Source: Flavobacterium commune (GTDB lineage: Bacteria > Bacteroidota > Bacteroidia > Flavobacteriales > Flavobacteriaceae). From it: 64,000 bases of DNA. The stretch is taken from contig NZ_CP017774.1 of the NCBI RefSeq assembly GCF_001857965.1, positions 3,162,001 to 3,226,000 of the forward strand. The letters are read 5' to 3'. The notes beneath the pieces were generated by a model. The model saw only the letters and a program-made list of their open reading frames with translations, made no database searches and had not been told where the DNA came from. Positions 49,598-55,962 of this stretch are shown here, in pieces (positions within the stretch are counted from its first letter, which is position 1; each line of letters begins with the position of its first letter). A program made the position numbers and the translations under genes.

Positions 49598-49820
49598 AAA
49601 GAGGGGTGATTTCACAATTAAAAACAAAAAAAGTTACTAGATTTAGGAGACCATCTTTTAAGCAAGTAGTTGAAGGTTTAAATCTTTCCGCAATTTTTTT
49701 TGAAGTTTACAAGGTTGAATCTAGTTAAGGTATCACTTTATATTATAGTATTTAGTGCACTTACTTTCTAAGCAAGCAGTGTATTTTTGTATTTTTAATT
49801 TTTCATTGTGACAAAGCTCT

Positions 49821-49844
49821 GTAGGTTCAAATCCCTCCATGGTC
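49821..49844 (+). pseudogene. tRNA 3' fragment (T-arm and acceptor strand)
   Basis: GTAGGTTCAAATCCC followed by an acceptor-like strand ending GGTCA looks like a tRNA T-loop region, but the T-stem pairs badly and there is no 5' half. It is framed by a perfect 8-bp inverted repeat, ATTGTGAC at 49805-49812 and GTCACAAT at 49842-49849. Confidence 0.4.
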
Positions 49845-49862
49845 ACAATTTATCATCTTTAA

Positions 49863-49915
49863 AGAGCGTAGGATTCATGACCCTGAGGTCACGGGTTCAA
49901 CTCCCGTCTTCGCTA
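49863..49915 (+). pseudogene. Truncated tRNA(CAT)-like gene, 3' two-thirds only
   Basis: The segment reads as the 3' D-stem strand AGAGC, an anticodon arm with loop TTCATGA (anticodon CAT), variable loop AGGTC, a perfect T-arm (ACGGG, TTCAACT, CCCGT) and acceptor strand CTTCGCT plus discriminator A. The 5' acceptor strand and D-loop are missing, so it cannot fold as a tRNA. It is probably an attachment-site remnant of a tRNA-Met-type gene. Confidence 0.6.
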
Positions 49916-49956
49916 CAATGATAATGTATGTGTTTTTTGACACAGTATAAAAAAAC

Positions 49957-49992
49957 AAAAAGCCTTTAAACACTAGTATTTAATGGCTTTTT
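49957..49992. terminator. Bidirectional terminator hairpin
   Basis: AAAAAGCC at 49957-49964 pairs with GGCTTTTT at 49985-49992, with additional TTTAAA/TTTAAT pairing inside. It works in either direction, ending the tRNA fragment on + or the tRNA-Ser-like fragment on minus. Confidence 0.7.
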
Positions 49993-50022
49993 GACTTTTA
50001 AAGTTTCTTTTGAAAGTTCTAC

Positions 50023-50040
50023 TGGCGGAGAAACAAGATG
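50023..50040 (-). pseudogene. tRNA-Ser-like 3' end fragment, copy 1
   Basis: TGGCGGAGAAA on + is the complement of TTTCTCCGCCA, the usual tRNA-Ser 3' end. Nothing upstream on the minus strand folds as a tRNA body. A terminator hairpin (49957-49992) lies directly beyond its 3' side. Confidence 0.35.
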
Positions 50041-50108
50041 TTTACTGACTGAACACGTTATTGAATGAGTCGTTGAACCTAATGTTTGTAGGTGTTGAGG
50101 TGATTTAG

Positions 50109-50142
50109 CGAGACCCTAATTTTTGATTTTTATAGGGTCTCG
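50109..50142. other. Hairpin in the boundary region
   Basis: CGAGACCCT at 50109-50117 pairs perfectly with AGGGTCTCG at 50134-50142 around a T-rich loop. It has no clear T run and its role is unknown. Confidence 0.5.
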
Positions 50143-50200
50143 ATTTTATCTCGATTTAAATAAGATTGAATGAATAATTTGAAATGTCTGTAAAAGAAAA

Positions 50201-50232
50201 AACCCACTAAATTGTTGAATTTAGTGGGTTTT
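50201..50232. terminator. Bidirectional terminator next to tRNA-Ser-like fragment
   Basis: AACCCACTAAAT at 50201-50212 pairs perfectly with 50219-50230 around a 6-nt loop, with A and T runs on its flanks. It sits just beyond the 3' side of the minus-strand tRNA-Ser-like fragment. Confidence 0.75.
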
Positions 50233-50253
50233 GCTACCGTTTAGGATTTTTCC

Positions 50254-50281
50254 AGCGGAGAAAGAGGGATTTGACTACCCA
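50254..50281 (-). pseudogene. tRNA-Ser-like 3' end fragment, copy 2
   Basis: Read on the minus strand it contains AATCCCTCTTTCTCCGC, which closely matches the T-arm and acceptor strand at tRNA-Ser 3' ends. The T-loop is altered (AGTCAAAT) and no 5' part follows, so this is a relic. A terminator lies on its 3' side as for a real tRNA. Confidence 0.5.
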
Positions 50282-50509
50282 TTTCAACGTGTTATATACC
50301 AGCTAATTATAATTGAATTTTTATTTGGGTAACCGATTTTACCCCCTTTTTAATCGTAAATAATTCATTTCATTTGTGAGTTGTAAATATACTAATTTTC
50401 AATGAGATATCGAACAGAAAAATAATAACATTGCTAAAAAATGAACTAGTAGTTTAAGTGTTTAGTTATGTGTGTCTTGATTAAAAATTGTCTTAGGTAA
50501 TTTTCAATT

Positions 50510-50713
50510 TTAACCAAAAATCAAGTGAGTTACTTGTTCATATTTTATACCTGAATATGTACAGAACTCATCAATTGTTAGGAACTCATTTTCTAGCTTA
50601 TTGAGGTCTTTTTTTATTTTTTGCATCAATCTGGTACTTTGACGATAACTCTTGCCTGTTATACGTTGTATGTCCTTTGGATAGATGCACACCCTCTGGG
50701 TATTTGTTTTCAT
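50510..50713 (-). CDS. Small putative DNA-binding protein (67 aa)
   Basis: A 67-aa basic protein I do not recognise as a named family. Residues about 10-30 (YPKDIQRITGKSYRQSTRLMQKIKK) resemble a helix-turn-helix, and 45-65 (LTIDEFCTYSGIKYEQV) a second one, as in small excisionase- or AlpA-type regulators. It is alone on the minus strand, facing away from the + strand cassette at 50982. A perfect palindrome lies 20-34 bp upstream of its start, consistent with autoregulation. A role in controlling the mobile island is plausible but unproven. Confidence 0.6.
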   Translation of the reverse strand: MKTNTQRVCIYPKDIQRITGKSYRQSTRLMQKIKKDLNKLENEFLTIDEFCTYSGIKYEQVTHLIFG

Positions 50714-50732
50714 ACTTTATACTTAGCTTTGA

Positions 50733-50747
50733 TATAGCGATGCTATA
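50733..50747. promoter_or_regulatory. Palindromic operator candidate
   Basis: TATAGC-GAT-GCTATA is a perfect dyad located 20-34 bp upstream of the 67-aa protein start, in the region where its promoter should lie. It could bind the small helix-turn-helix protein. Confidence 0.35.
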
Positions 50748-50940
50748 CTTCTGACGTGCAGAAATTCTTTTTGCAATTTAGTTATAATTCTTCATAATTA
50801 TTTATCGTGTTTTTAAGTTCATTCTGGACAGATGTGTCATTTTTGGACATACGGTACACTTGCGGTTTTTTCTTTTGAAAAATGCTTTGTAAACTTTGCC
50901 TAAATCATTCAAAATAAGGTTGCAACTAATTAGTAGAATG

Positions 50941-51007
50941 AAGGAGGTTTTTAATGAATGTTGAATTAAATTTCAAGAATTATGGCAAGGCAAAAAGGCA
51001 TAATTAA
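50941..51007 (+). promoter_or_regulatory. Strong Shine-Dalgarno and 17-codon leader ORF overlapping the next gene
   Basis: AAGGAGG at 50941-50947, rare in this phylum, lies 6 nt before an ATG at 50954. That ATG opens a 17-codon frame (MNVELNFKNYGKAKRHN, stop at 51005-51007) in a different frame from the 252-aa gene, whose ATG at 50982 it overlaps. Ribosomes drawn here could reinitiate at 50982, so this may be a leader peptide or translational coupling device. Confidence 0.4.
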
Positions 51008-51740
51008 ATTAAAGGGTACTATCGGGGATATTACTTTTTATAAAACGCAGGATGGGCATTTGGCGAGAGAAAAAGGCGGAATTGACGCTAATAGAATCGC
51101 AAATGATCCTGCGTTTCAAAGAACTCGTGAGAACGGTTCTGAATTTGGTAGAGCTGGGAAAGGAGGTAAGTTGTTGAGAACAGCTTTACGTGTATTGTTG
51201 TTGAATTCGTCGGATAGTCGTATGGTGAGTCGTTTGACTCAATCTATGGTTAAGGTGATTCAGGCCGATACTACTAATGATCGTGGATTGCGTAATGTTA
51301 TTGACGGTGAAGCCGAATTACTAACCGGATTCGAATTTAATATTCGTGGAAAACTGGGAACCAGTTTGTTTGCTCCATATACCGGAGGCATCAACAGAGT
51401 TAGCGGTGAAATCTCGGTAGATATTCCATCGTTTATTCCGTTGAATATGATTGCTGCTCCAGGGGGAACTACTCATTTCAAAATTATTTCTGCGGGTGTT
51501 GAAATTGATTTTGAAAATGAAACTTTTGTAGAGCAACATGCAGAAACTGCTATTTTAGCTTGGGATGCTACTCCTACAGCAGTAATCAACCAAGTAAATA
51601 TGGTTACGCCAAACAGCACTAAACCTTTGTTTTTGGCTTTAGGTTTGGAGTTCTACCAAGAGGTTAACGGAAGTATGTATTCCTTGAAAAACGGTGCTTA
51701 CAACCCTTTAGCTCTTATCGTAGTTAATGGTGGCGTGTAA
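50982..51740 (+). CDS. Unrecognised 252-aa protein of an accessory cassette
   Basis: A 252-aa soluble protein with no signal peptide. The N-terminal ~70 residues are basic and Gly-rich (MARQKGIIKLKGTIGDITFYK, then AREKGG and RTRENGSEFGRAGKGGKLLR), followed by mixed helices and a beta-rich C-terminal half (DIPSFIPLN, THFKIISAGVEIDF, LFLALGLEFYQEV). I recall similar conserved hypothetical proteins in Bacteroidota genomic islands but know no function. It heads a four-gene + strand operon with 9-11 nt gaps, ahead of a DUF5675-type protein and two membrane peptides, suggesting a phage-derived or bacteriocin-like module; a structural or effector role is possible. Confidence 0.75.
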   Translation: MARQKGIIKLKGTIGDITFYKTQDGHLAREKGGIDANRIANDPAFQRTRENGSEFGRAGKGGKLLRTALRVLLLNSSDSRMVSRLTQSMVKVIQADTTNDRGLRNVIDGEAELLTGFEFNIRGKLGTSLFAPYTGGINRVSGEISVDIPSFIPLNMIAAPGGTTHFKIISAGVEIDFENETFVEQHAETAILAWDATPTAVINQVNMVTPNSTKPLFLALGLEFYQEVNGSMYSLKNGAYNPLALIVVNGGV

Positions 51741-51748
51741 TCAGAGTT

Positions 51749-52144
51749 ATGGTCTTGTTTTTAACTAGAACTTATTTCCCTGAAGGAACCAATGTTAAAC
51801 TCGAATGCGAAGGTAAATTGATTTGTAATACCATTGAATTGCCGTGGAAGAGAAACGAAACGAAGGTTTCCTGTGTTCCGGAAGGGAAATATTTTATTAG
51901 AAAGCGATACAGTGCAAAGTATAAATGGCATTTGGAATTGGTGGATGTACCCAATAGAAAGTATATCCTTTTTCATCCTGCTAATAATGCTCAAAAGGAA
52001 TTGCAAGGCTGTATTGCTCCGGTAACTAAACTTTCTGGTCCAGGACTTGGTTTGATGTCCCGAAAAGCTTTTACAAATTTAAAAGACATTGTTTATAAAG
52101 CTTTGGATAATAAAGAAAGTGTTGAAATATTGATTCAATCTTAA
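51749..52144 (+). CDS. DUF5675-type protein, possible phage-derived murein enzyme
   Basis: A 131-aa protein matching the DUF5675 pattern: TRTYFPEGTNVKLECEGKLICNTIELPWK, then SCVPEGKYFIRKR, the ILFHPANN segment and ELQGCIAP. The spaced His and Gly-Cys pair recalls the active site of L,D-transpeptidase-like cell-wall enzymes, but a catalytic role for this family is not established to my knowledge. There is no signal peptide, as expected for an endolysin that leaves through a holin. It lies 8 nt after the 252-aa gene and 10 nt before a holin-like peptide. Confidence 0.75.
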   Translation: MVLFLTRTYFPEGTNVKLECEGKLICNTIELPWKRNETKVSCVPEGKYFIRKRYSAKYKWHLELVDVPNRKYILFHPANNAQKELQGCIAPVTKLSGPGLGLMSRKAFTNLKDIVYKALDNKESVEILIQS

Positions 52145-52154
52145 TAATAGATTT

Positions 52155-52370
52155 ATGAAAAAAATTATAAAAAGAGCATCAGCTCCCACACCAAAATTTT
52201 TTAAAGTGCTTCGAAATGTTGGTTTGGCATTAGCTGCCATAGGCGGAACAATTTTAGCGGCTCCGATTACACTACCTGTAATAGTAACTACTATTGGAGG
52301 TTATGTTGCTGTTGCCGGAGGTGTCTTGTCCGCTGCAAGTCAGCTTAGTACTACTGATGACAGCCAATAA
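52155..52370 (+). CDS. Small membrane peptide, holin-like (71 aa)
   Basis: A 71-aa peptide with a basic N terminus (MKKIIKRAS) followed by two Gly/Ala-rich hydrophobic segments (about 22-38 and 42-60), separated by a proline turn, and a polar tail. The size and topology resemble class II holins or pore-forming bacteriocins. It is part of the four-gene cassette and overlaps the next start by 14 nt. No family was recognised. Confidence 0.65.
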   Translation: MKKIIKRASAPTPKFFKVLRNVGLALAAIGGTILAAPITLPVIVTTIGGYVAVAGGVLSAASQLSTTDDSQ

Positions 52371-52533
52371 CCATACTTTGATGGGAACTGCCGGAGGCAC
52401 ATTTTTAAGTATAGTACCTAATATTCAATCTGAAGATATTGTAAAAACGGCTGTCTTAGCTACTGTTGGAGCAGTTGTCAGTTTTATGATTTCGTTACTA
52501 CTTAAAAGCCTAAATAAGAAGCACAAAAAATAA
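52357..52533 (+). CDS. Holin-like membrane peptide (58 aa)
   Basis: A 58-aa peptide starting at the ATG at 52357 (MTANNHTLMGTAGGTFL); a longer in-frame start at 52294 would overlap the upstream gene by 77 nt and encodes unlikely sequence. One clear transmembrane helix (TAVLATVGAVVSFMISLLL) precedes a basic tail KSLNKKHKK, as in small phage holins. It overlaps the end of the 71-aa peptide gene, suggesting coupled translation of two membrane partners, for example a holin and an antiholin. Confidence 0.65.
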   Translation: MTANNHTLMGTAGGTFLSIVPNIQSEDIVKTAVLATVGAVVSFMISLLLKSLNKKHKK

Positions 52534-52606
52534 GTTTAGCCCTAGTTGTGGTGACCTTTGGGTTAAACAAAGTGAAAGCCTGGTCGTTGAGATCAGGCTT
52601 TTTTTG
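52534..52606 (+). terminator. Tandem hairpins ending the lysis-like cassette
   Basis: First hairpin: GTTTAGCCC at 52534-52542 pairs with 52560-52568 (one mismatch). Second hairpin: AAAGCCTG at 52575-52582 pairs perfectly with CAGGCTTT at 52594-52601 and is followed by a T run, a clear intrinsic terminator. Confidence 0.8.
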
Positions 52607-52609
52607 TTT

Positions 52610-52789
52610 TTAGATTTCACCAAATTGATTGAGTACCACCTCAACCACCACTACTTCTGAATTGTGGCAGTATAAATCGTTGTATTTTGCAAAGTCAATT
52701 GCTTTGTTTCTGCTGTCAAAAGCACCAAAAAAAACTCTTGATGCTCTTGATTTCCAATTATCTGTTTGGAATAATAAAAAAATGCTCAT
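52610..52789 (-). CDS. Small unrecognised protein (59 aa)
   Basis: A minus-strand frame of 59 codons (ATG at 52789-52787, stop TAA at 52612-52610). The product begins MSIFLLFQTDNWKSRASRVF and ends EVVVVEVVLNQFGEI, with normal amino-acid composition and an ordered helix/strand pattern. It lies 25 nt downstream of the DUF6943-like gene, so the two appear to be an operon. The opposing + strand frame at 52629-52814, Thr/Ser-rich and Lys-rich, is judged to be its shadow. I recall similar short proteins in Flavobacterium, all without function. Confidence 0.65.
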   Translation of the reverse strand: MSIFLLFQTDNWKSRASRVFFGAFDSRNKAIDFAKYNDLYCHNSEVVVVEVVLNQFGEI

Positions 52790-52814
52790 AGGAGTAATTT
52801 TAAAAGTTAATTAA

Positions 52815-53240
52815 TCAGTTTTTCTTGCAATAGCCGTATAAAATAACCCTACGCATATCGTTAATAAGATTGATATTCTCGTGAAATTGCTTTTCTTTTT
52901 GTTCCAGAAGTTTTAAGGCTGCCACTTGTTTTAGATGTTCTTCGTGTTCCTGCATCATCAAACTGGCTTTTAGATTGAATTCTTCTGAAAAATTTTGAAG
53001 GCGTAAAAAGGGAATAACCGAACCTACTAAAAAGGGATGCCAAAACTTGGTTTTCCATAAGCTATAAGCAATAAAGTAGATATTCTCACAATCTTCCTCA
53101 TTTTGAAAAATGACAACAAAACTGTTTGTAAATGGTTCTTTTTGGGGCTTTCCGCTGTTTATTCCTTTGTTTAGAATGAAAAAGTGTGGTTTGCTGTAAA
53201 CAATGCCTTTCTTGTGGGTTTTTGCGATAAAAATCATCAT
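52815..53240 (-). CDS. DUF6943-like protein of unknown function
   Basis: A 141-aa soluble protein whose opening (KPHFFILNKGINSGKPQKEPFTNSFVVIF) resembles the Bacteroidota family DUF6943 as I remember it. It continues with an ENIYFIAYSLWKTKFWHPFLVGSVIPFLR segment and a Lys/Glu-rich helix ending in a basic tail. Such proteins occur in accessory regions of flavobacterial genomes. It is paired with the 59-aa gene downstream. Family assignment is from memory and moderate; no function is known. Confidence 0.6.
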   Translation of the reverse strand: MMIFIAKTHKKGIVYSKPHFFILNKGINSGKPQKEPFTNSFVVIFQNEEDCENIYFIAYSLWKTKFWHPFLVGSVIPFLRLQNFSEEFNLKASLMMQEHEEHLKQVAALKLLEQKEKQFHENINLINDMRRVILYGYCKKN

Positions 53241-54488
53241 GGCTTCGGATTTAAAGATTAGCTTTTCTTCTAATTTCCTTGTTGCTTCTGATATATACCA
53301 TAGTGCCTCGCTACGCTCGACCTATAAAATTTTTCAAAAGAAAAAGGAAAAAAAGAAAGCTGTTCTTCAAGTGGAAGGTTTCAAAAAAGCAGGTTTTTCA
53401 GAAAAAATACTACCCTAAGTAGAAGTGTTCAGCAGGCAGTTTTTAGTGTTCAGCAAAATAGTCAATTGGAAAAATAAGGGTGGAGATTTTTTATGAAACC
53501 CGGAGGGCTTGAACTTGCTTTTTTGAATACCTGGAACTTAGTTTTGCTCTCTTTTTTTTATTTTTTATTTTGAATATCTAATTCAAATGTTCTTGTTTAA
53601 TCGGATTTAATCTGAAGTATTGGGTGTTGATTTGGAAAATGGTCGTCTTGGAAAGGGTATAAAATTCTTTGGATGGATGAATGAACCAAATCAAAAATAA
53701 AAAGCTATTCATCAAGCCAAAGAATTTGATACTCTTTCTTTGATTTGATTTTTGAGGATGCTTTTTAGTTAGTCGGCAGTGGCAGTTTTCAGTTAGCAGT
53801 ATATTGTCTTATGAAAAGGAAGCATCTTCAAAAAACAATGCAAATACTTACCTAGTGCGATGGGGCAGCAGCGCAGGCAAGGGTATTATTTTTTATTTGT
53901 TTATCTGGATGTTCTGATTGTTTTTGTGATAGCTGGTGCCGGAATTAGTGTTCAGTCCCAATAGTTATCGGGATTAGTATTCAGAATTATTTGGTTTAGT
54001 GATGAAAGGCATCAGCTATTGCGGTAACAATGTATTTTGATGTTCTGGCAAATAAAAAATAATACTCTTGATGGGATTTTGGTTTTGTGGGTGCTTAAGT
54101 AGTGTTCAGTATTCAGTTTGTAGTATTCAGACGAAATGTTTTTATGGAATTAATAAAGCACTTACAAAAGCAATGCAATTACTTCCTATTTAACTGCAAA
54201 GCTGATAAAGACAGTTAACGCAAACGTTCATAAAAGCAGTGATAAACGTCAAGTTTCAGATGGAATACAGAATATTGTTTAAGCCAGTGGCGAAGGACGG
54301 TTTTTTTTCTATGCAGGCTGGTGTGAGGAAGCATAGAAAAAAGTTATCCTAGAGCCACTGGCAAGCGCGTTGGGTGTAGCGGCTTTTTTACATAATGTTA
54401 TTATAGTGCATCCTTTAATTTCATTGAGAGCAGGGTAGTTCTTCATGCACTATAATGCCACATTATGTAAAGAAGCTTTGGGAAATAA
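53241..54488. repeat. Gene-free stretch with a series of long stem-loops and TTCAG repeats
   Basis: About 1.25 kb without a credible gene. It contains several long inverted repeats: 53652-53672 with 53717-53737 (19 of 21); 53754-53763 with 53820-53829; 53879-53899 with 54049-54069 (20 of 21); 54283-54291 with 54354-54362, enclosing 54303-54314 with 54331-54342; and 54387-54411 with 54445-54471. Direct repeats also occur: CAATGCAAATACTTACCT (53836) resembles 54171-54187, and TAGTGTTCAG/TAGTATTCAG units recur at 53440, 53947, 53976, 54101 and 54121. The nature of the array is unknown. Confidence 0.65.
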
Positions 54489-54535
54489 GACACTATCCCA
54501 AAAAGTGTGTAAGTTGAAAAGTTAAGGCTTCGTTT

Positions 54536-55738
54536 TTATAATCGGAGCCTTTTTTCAAATATAAGGGTAAATTGGTTTAAAACAATTCCCCAATTTTGAA
54601 TAGGCATTGACCATTTTTTGGTCGCTTCTCTTAAAGCCAAAAATACCGATTTTAATACAGCATCATCTGTTGGGAACGACATTTTATTTTTAGTGTATTT
54701 TCTAATTTTTCCGTTTAAGTTCTCGATTAAATTTGTTGTATAAATGATTTTTCTAATTTCAATTGGAAAATCAAAAAATACGGTCAATTCATCCCAGTTA
54801 TCTCGCCAGGATTTAATTGCATAAGAATATTTGGATTCCCATTTGTCTGCAAAATCGTTTAAAGCCAACTCTGCTGCTTGTTTTGTTGGAGCGTTATAAA
54901 TATGTTTCATATCGGCAGTAAATTGTTTTCGATCCTTCCAAACGACATATTTACAAGCATTTCTAATTTGATGAACCACGCAGATTTGTGTTTGAGATTC
55001 AGGGAAAACACTTCGGATTGTTTGAGTAAATCCATTTAAATTATCGGTAGCTGTAATAAGTATATCTTCAACGCCACGGGCTTTTAAATCAGTCAAAACA
55101 CTCATCCAAAAGCTACTGCTTTCATTCTTACCAAGCCACATTCCTAAAACATCTTTTTTACCATCTCTGTTAAGCCCTACAGCTAAATAAATAGTTTTAT
55201 TGATAACTTTCGAACCTTCTCTAACCTTAAAAACAATACCATCCATCCAAACAATTAAATAAAGCTCTTCTAGTGGCCTGTTTTGCCAAGTAACTACTTC
55301 ATTTGTAATTGTGTTGGTAATACGTGATATAGTCGAAGAAGACACTTCAAAATCATATACCTCCTTGATCTGTTCTTCAATATCACTAACACTCATGCCT
55401 TTAGCATAAAGTGAGATGATGACATTTTCAATACCTTGGGCTATATTTTCTCTTTTAGGAACAAGCAGGGGATTAAAGGAAGAATCTCTGTCACGAGGAA
55501 CTTTGATTTCTTGTTGACCAAAAGAGGTCTTTATTTTTTTAGTTCCGTGTCCGTTGCGATAATTACCCTTAGTGGTTTTATCGTGTTTTTCATTGTCTAA
55601 ATGAGCATCAAGTTCGGCTTCGAGCATATGTTCAACAGCTCGTTTGTGCATCGTTTGAAAGAATGAGGTTAAATCTTCTGCATTCTTGAAGGATTTATAG
55701 AAATCCTTGTTGTTTAATAAGTCGTCTTTGTCAATCAT
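54536..55738 (-). CDS. IS256-family (Mutator-type) transposase
   Basis: A 400-aa DDE transposase. Residues about 1-60 are a helical DNA-binding region; [23 protein letters not shown] and [18 protein letters not shown] are typical of the family. Catalytic residues lie in [10 protein letters not shown] (Asp), [10 protein letters not shown] (Asp) and [17 protein letters not shown] (Glu), with the C-x2-H pair in [15 protein letters not shown]. Length is normal and no frameshift is seen, so it may be active. It fills the element between the inverted repeats. Confidence 0.95.
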   Translation of the reverse strand: MIDKDDLLNNKDFYKSFKNAEDLTSFFQTMHKRAVEHMLEAELDAHLDNEKHDKTTKGNYRNGHGTKKIKTSFGQQEIKVPRDRDSSFNPLLVPKRENIAQGIENVIISLYAKGMSVSDIEEQIKEVYDFEVSSSTISRITNTITNEVVTWQNRPLEELYLIVWMDGIVFKVREGSKVINKTIYLAVGLNRDGKKDVLGMWLGKNESSSFWMSVLTDLKARGVEDILITATDNLNGFTQTIRSVFPESQTQICVVHQIRNACKYVVWKDRKQFTADMKHIYNAPTKQAAELALNDFADKWESKYSYAIKSWRDNWDELTVFFDFPIEIRKIIYTTNLIENLNGKIRKYTKNKMSFPTDDAVLKSVFLALREATKKWSMPIQNWGIVLNQFTLIFEKRLRL

Positions 55739-55762
55739 AATTATGTAAGGTTAAAAATAACA

Positions 55763-55830
55763 AAAAGTTATTTCCGAAAAATATTTTTGAGCTTTTTAAA
55801 GGAGCTCAAATATTTTTCAGAATAACTTTT
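55763..55830. repeat. Long hairpin between IS transposase start and right terminal repeat
   Basis: The arms 55763-55793 and 55803-55830 pair over about 27 bp with small bulges around a short loop. Placed upstream of the transposase start, it could block read-in transcription or translation. Confidence 0.6.
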
Positions 55831-55860
55831 CAACTTACACAGTTAGTGAGACACTACCGG

Positions 55861-55930
55861 AAAAAAATTACTGGCATGATTCGCGGAGCGTAAGTGTTAT
55901 TGCATCAATAACCATGACAGTAATTTTTTT
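55861..55930 (-). terminator. Stem-loop beyond jetD, probable operon terminator
   Basis: AAAAAAATTACTG at 55861-55873 pairs perfectly with 55918-55930. Read on the minus strand it lies 32 nt after the jetD stop and ends in a T run. It also resembles the stem-loops left of the IS, of which it may be the last. Confidence 0.55.
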
Positions 55931-55962
55931 TAGAGCGTTGGCAAAGGAGTGGCAATTGGAAA

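Larger units (their letters stand above)
49598..50509. other. Gene-free boundary region with tRNA fragments and hairpins
   Basis: About 900 bp separate the pectin genes from the accessory island. It holds two + strand tRNA 3' fragments (49821-49915), two minus-strand tRNA-Ser-like 3' ends (around 50023 and 50254) and three hairpins (49957, 50109, 50201). There is no complete tRNA and no credible protein gene. It looks like the scar of several integrations. Confidence 0.55.
54489..55858 (-). mobile_element. IS256-family insertion sequence
   Basis: A 1370-bp element bounded by 36-bp terminal inverted repeats (54489-54524 and 55823-55858, 28 of 36 identical; the inner part TGTGTAAGTTGAAAAGTTA is exact). 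It encodes one Mutator-type transposase. Flanking 8-mers GGAAATAA (54481-54488) and GGAAAAAA (55859-55866) differ at one base, compatible with an aged target duplication. It sits inside the stem-loop series. Confidence 0.85.

Noticed and set aside
49863..49915. Functional tRNA with CAT anticodon
   Set aside because: The 5' acceptor strand and D-loop are missing, so a cloverleaf cannot form.
52294..52533. Longer 79-aa version of the holin-like peptide
   Set aside because: The extra N-terminal residues overlap the 71-aa gene by 77 nt and are not protein-like; the ATG at 52357 gives a clean small membrane peptide.
52629..52814. Plus-strand 61-codon frame starting with Thr/Ser repeats
   Set aside because: The composition is unnatural, and the opposite strand carries a far more protein-like 59-codon frame in operon with the upstream gene.
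53203..53418. Plus-strand 71-codon open frame
   Set aside because: It overlaps the DUF6943-like gene antisense and its second half is Lys-rich low-complexity sequence from an AT-rich tract.
54228..54380. Integron attC site
   Set aside because: A GTTGGGT core-like heptamer is present, but no matching RYYYAAC partner in a proper folded arrangement and no integron integrase are visible; kept only as a hypothesis.
53641..54471. CRISPR array
   Set aside because: The repeated units are neither identical nor evenly spaced, and no cas gene is present.
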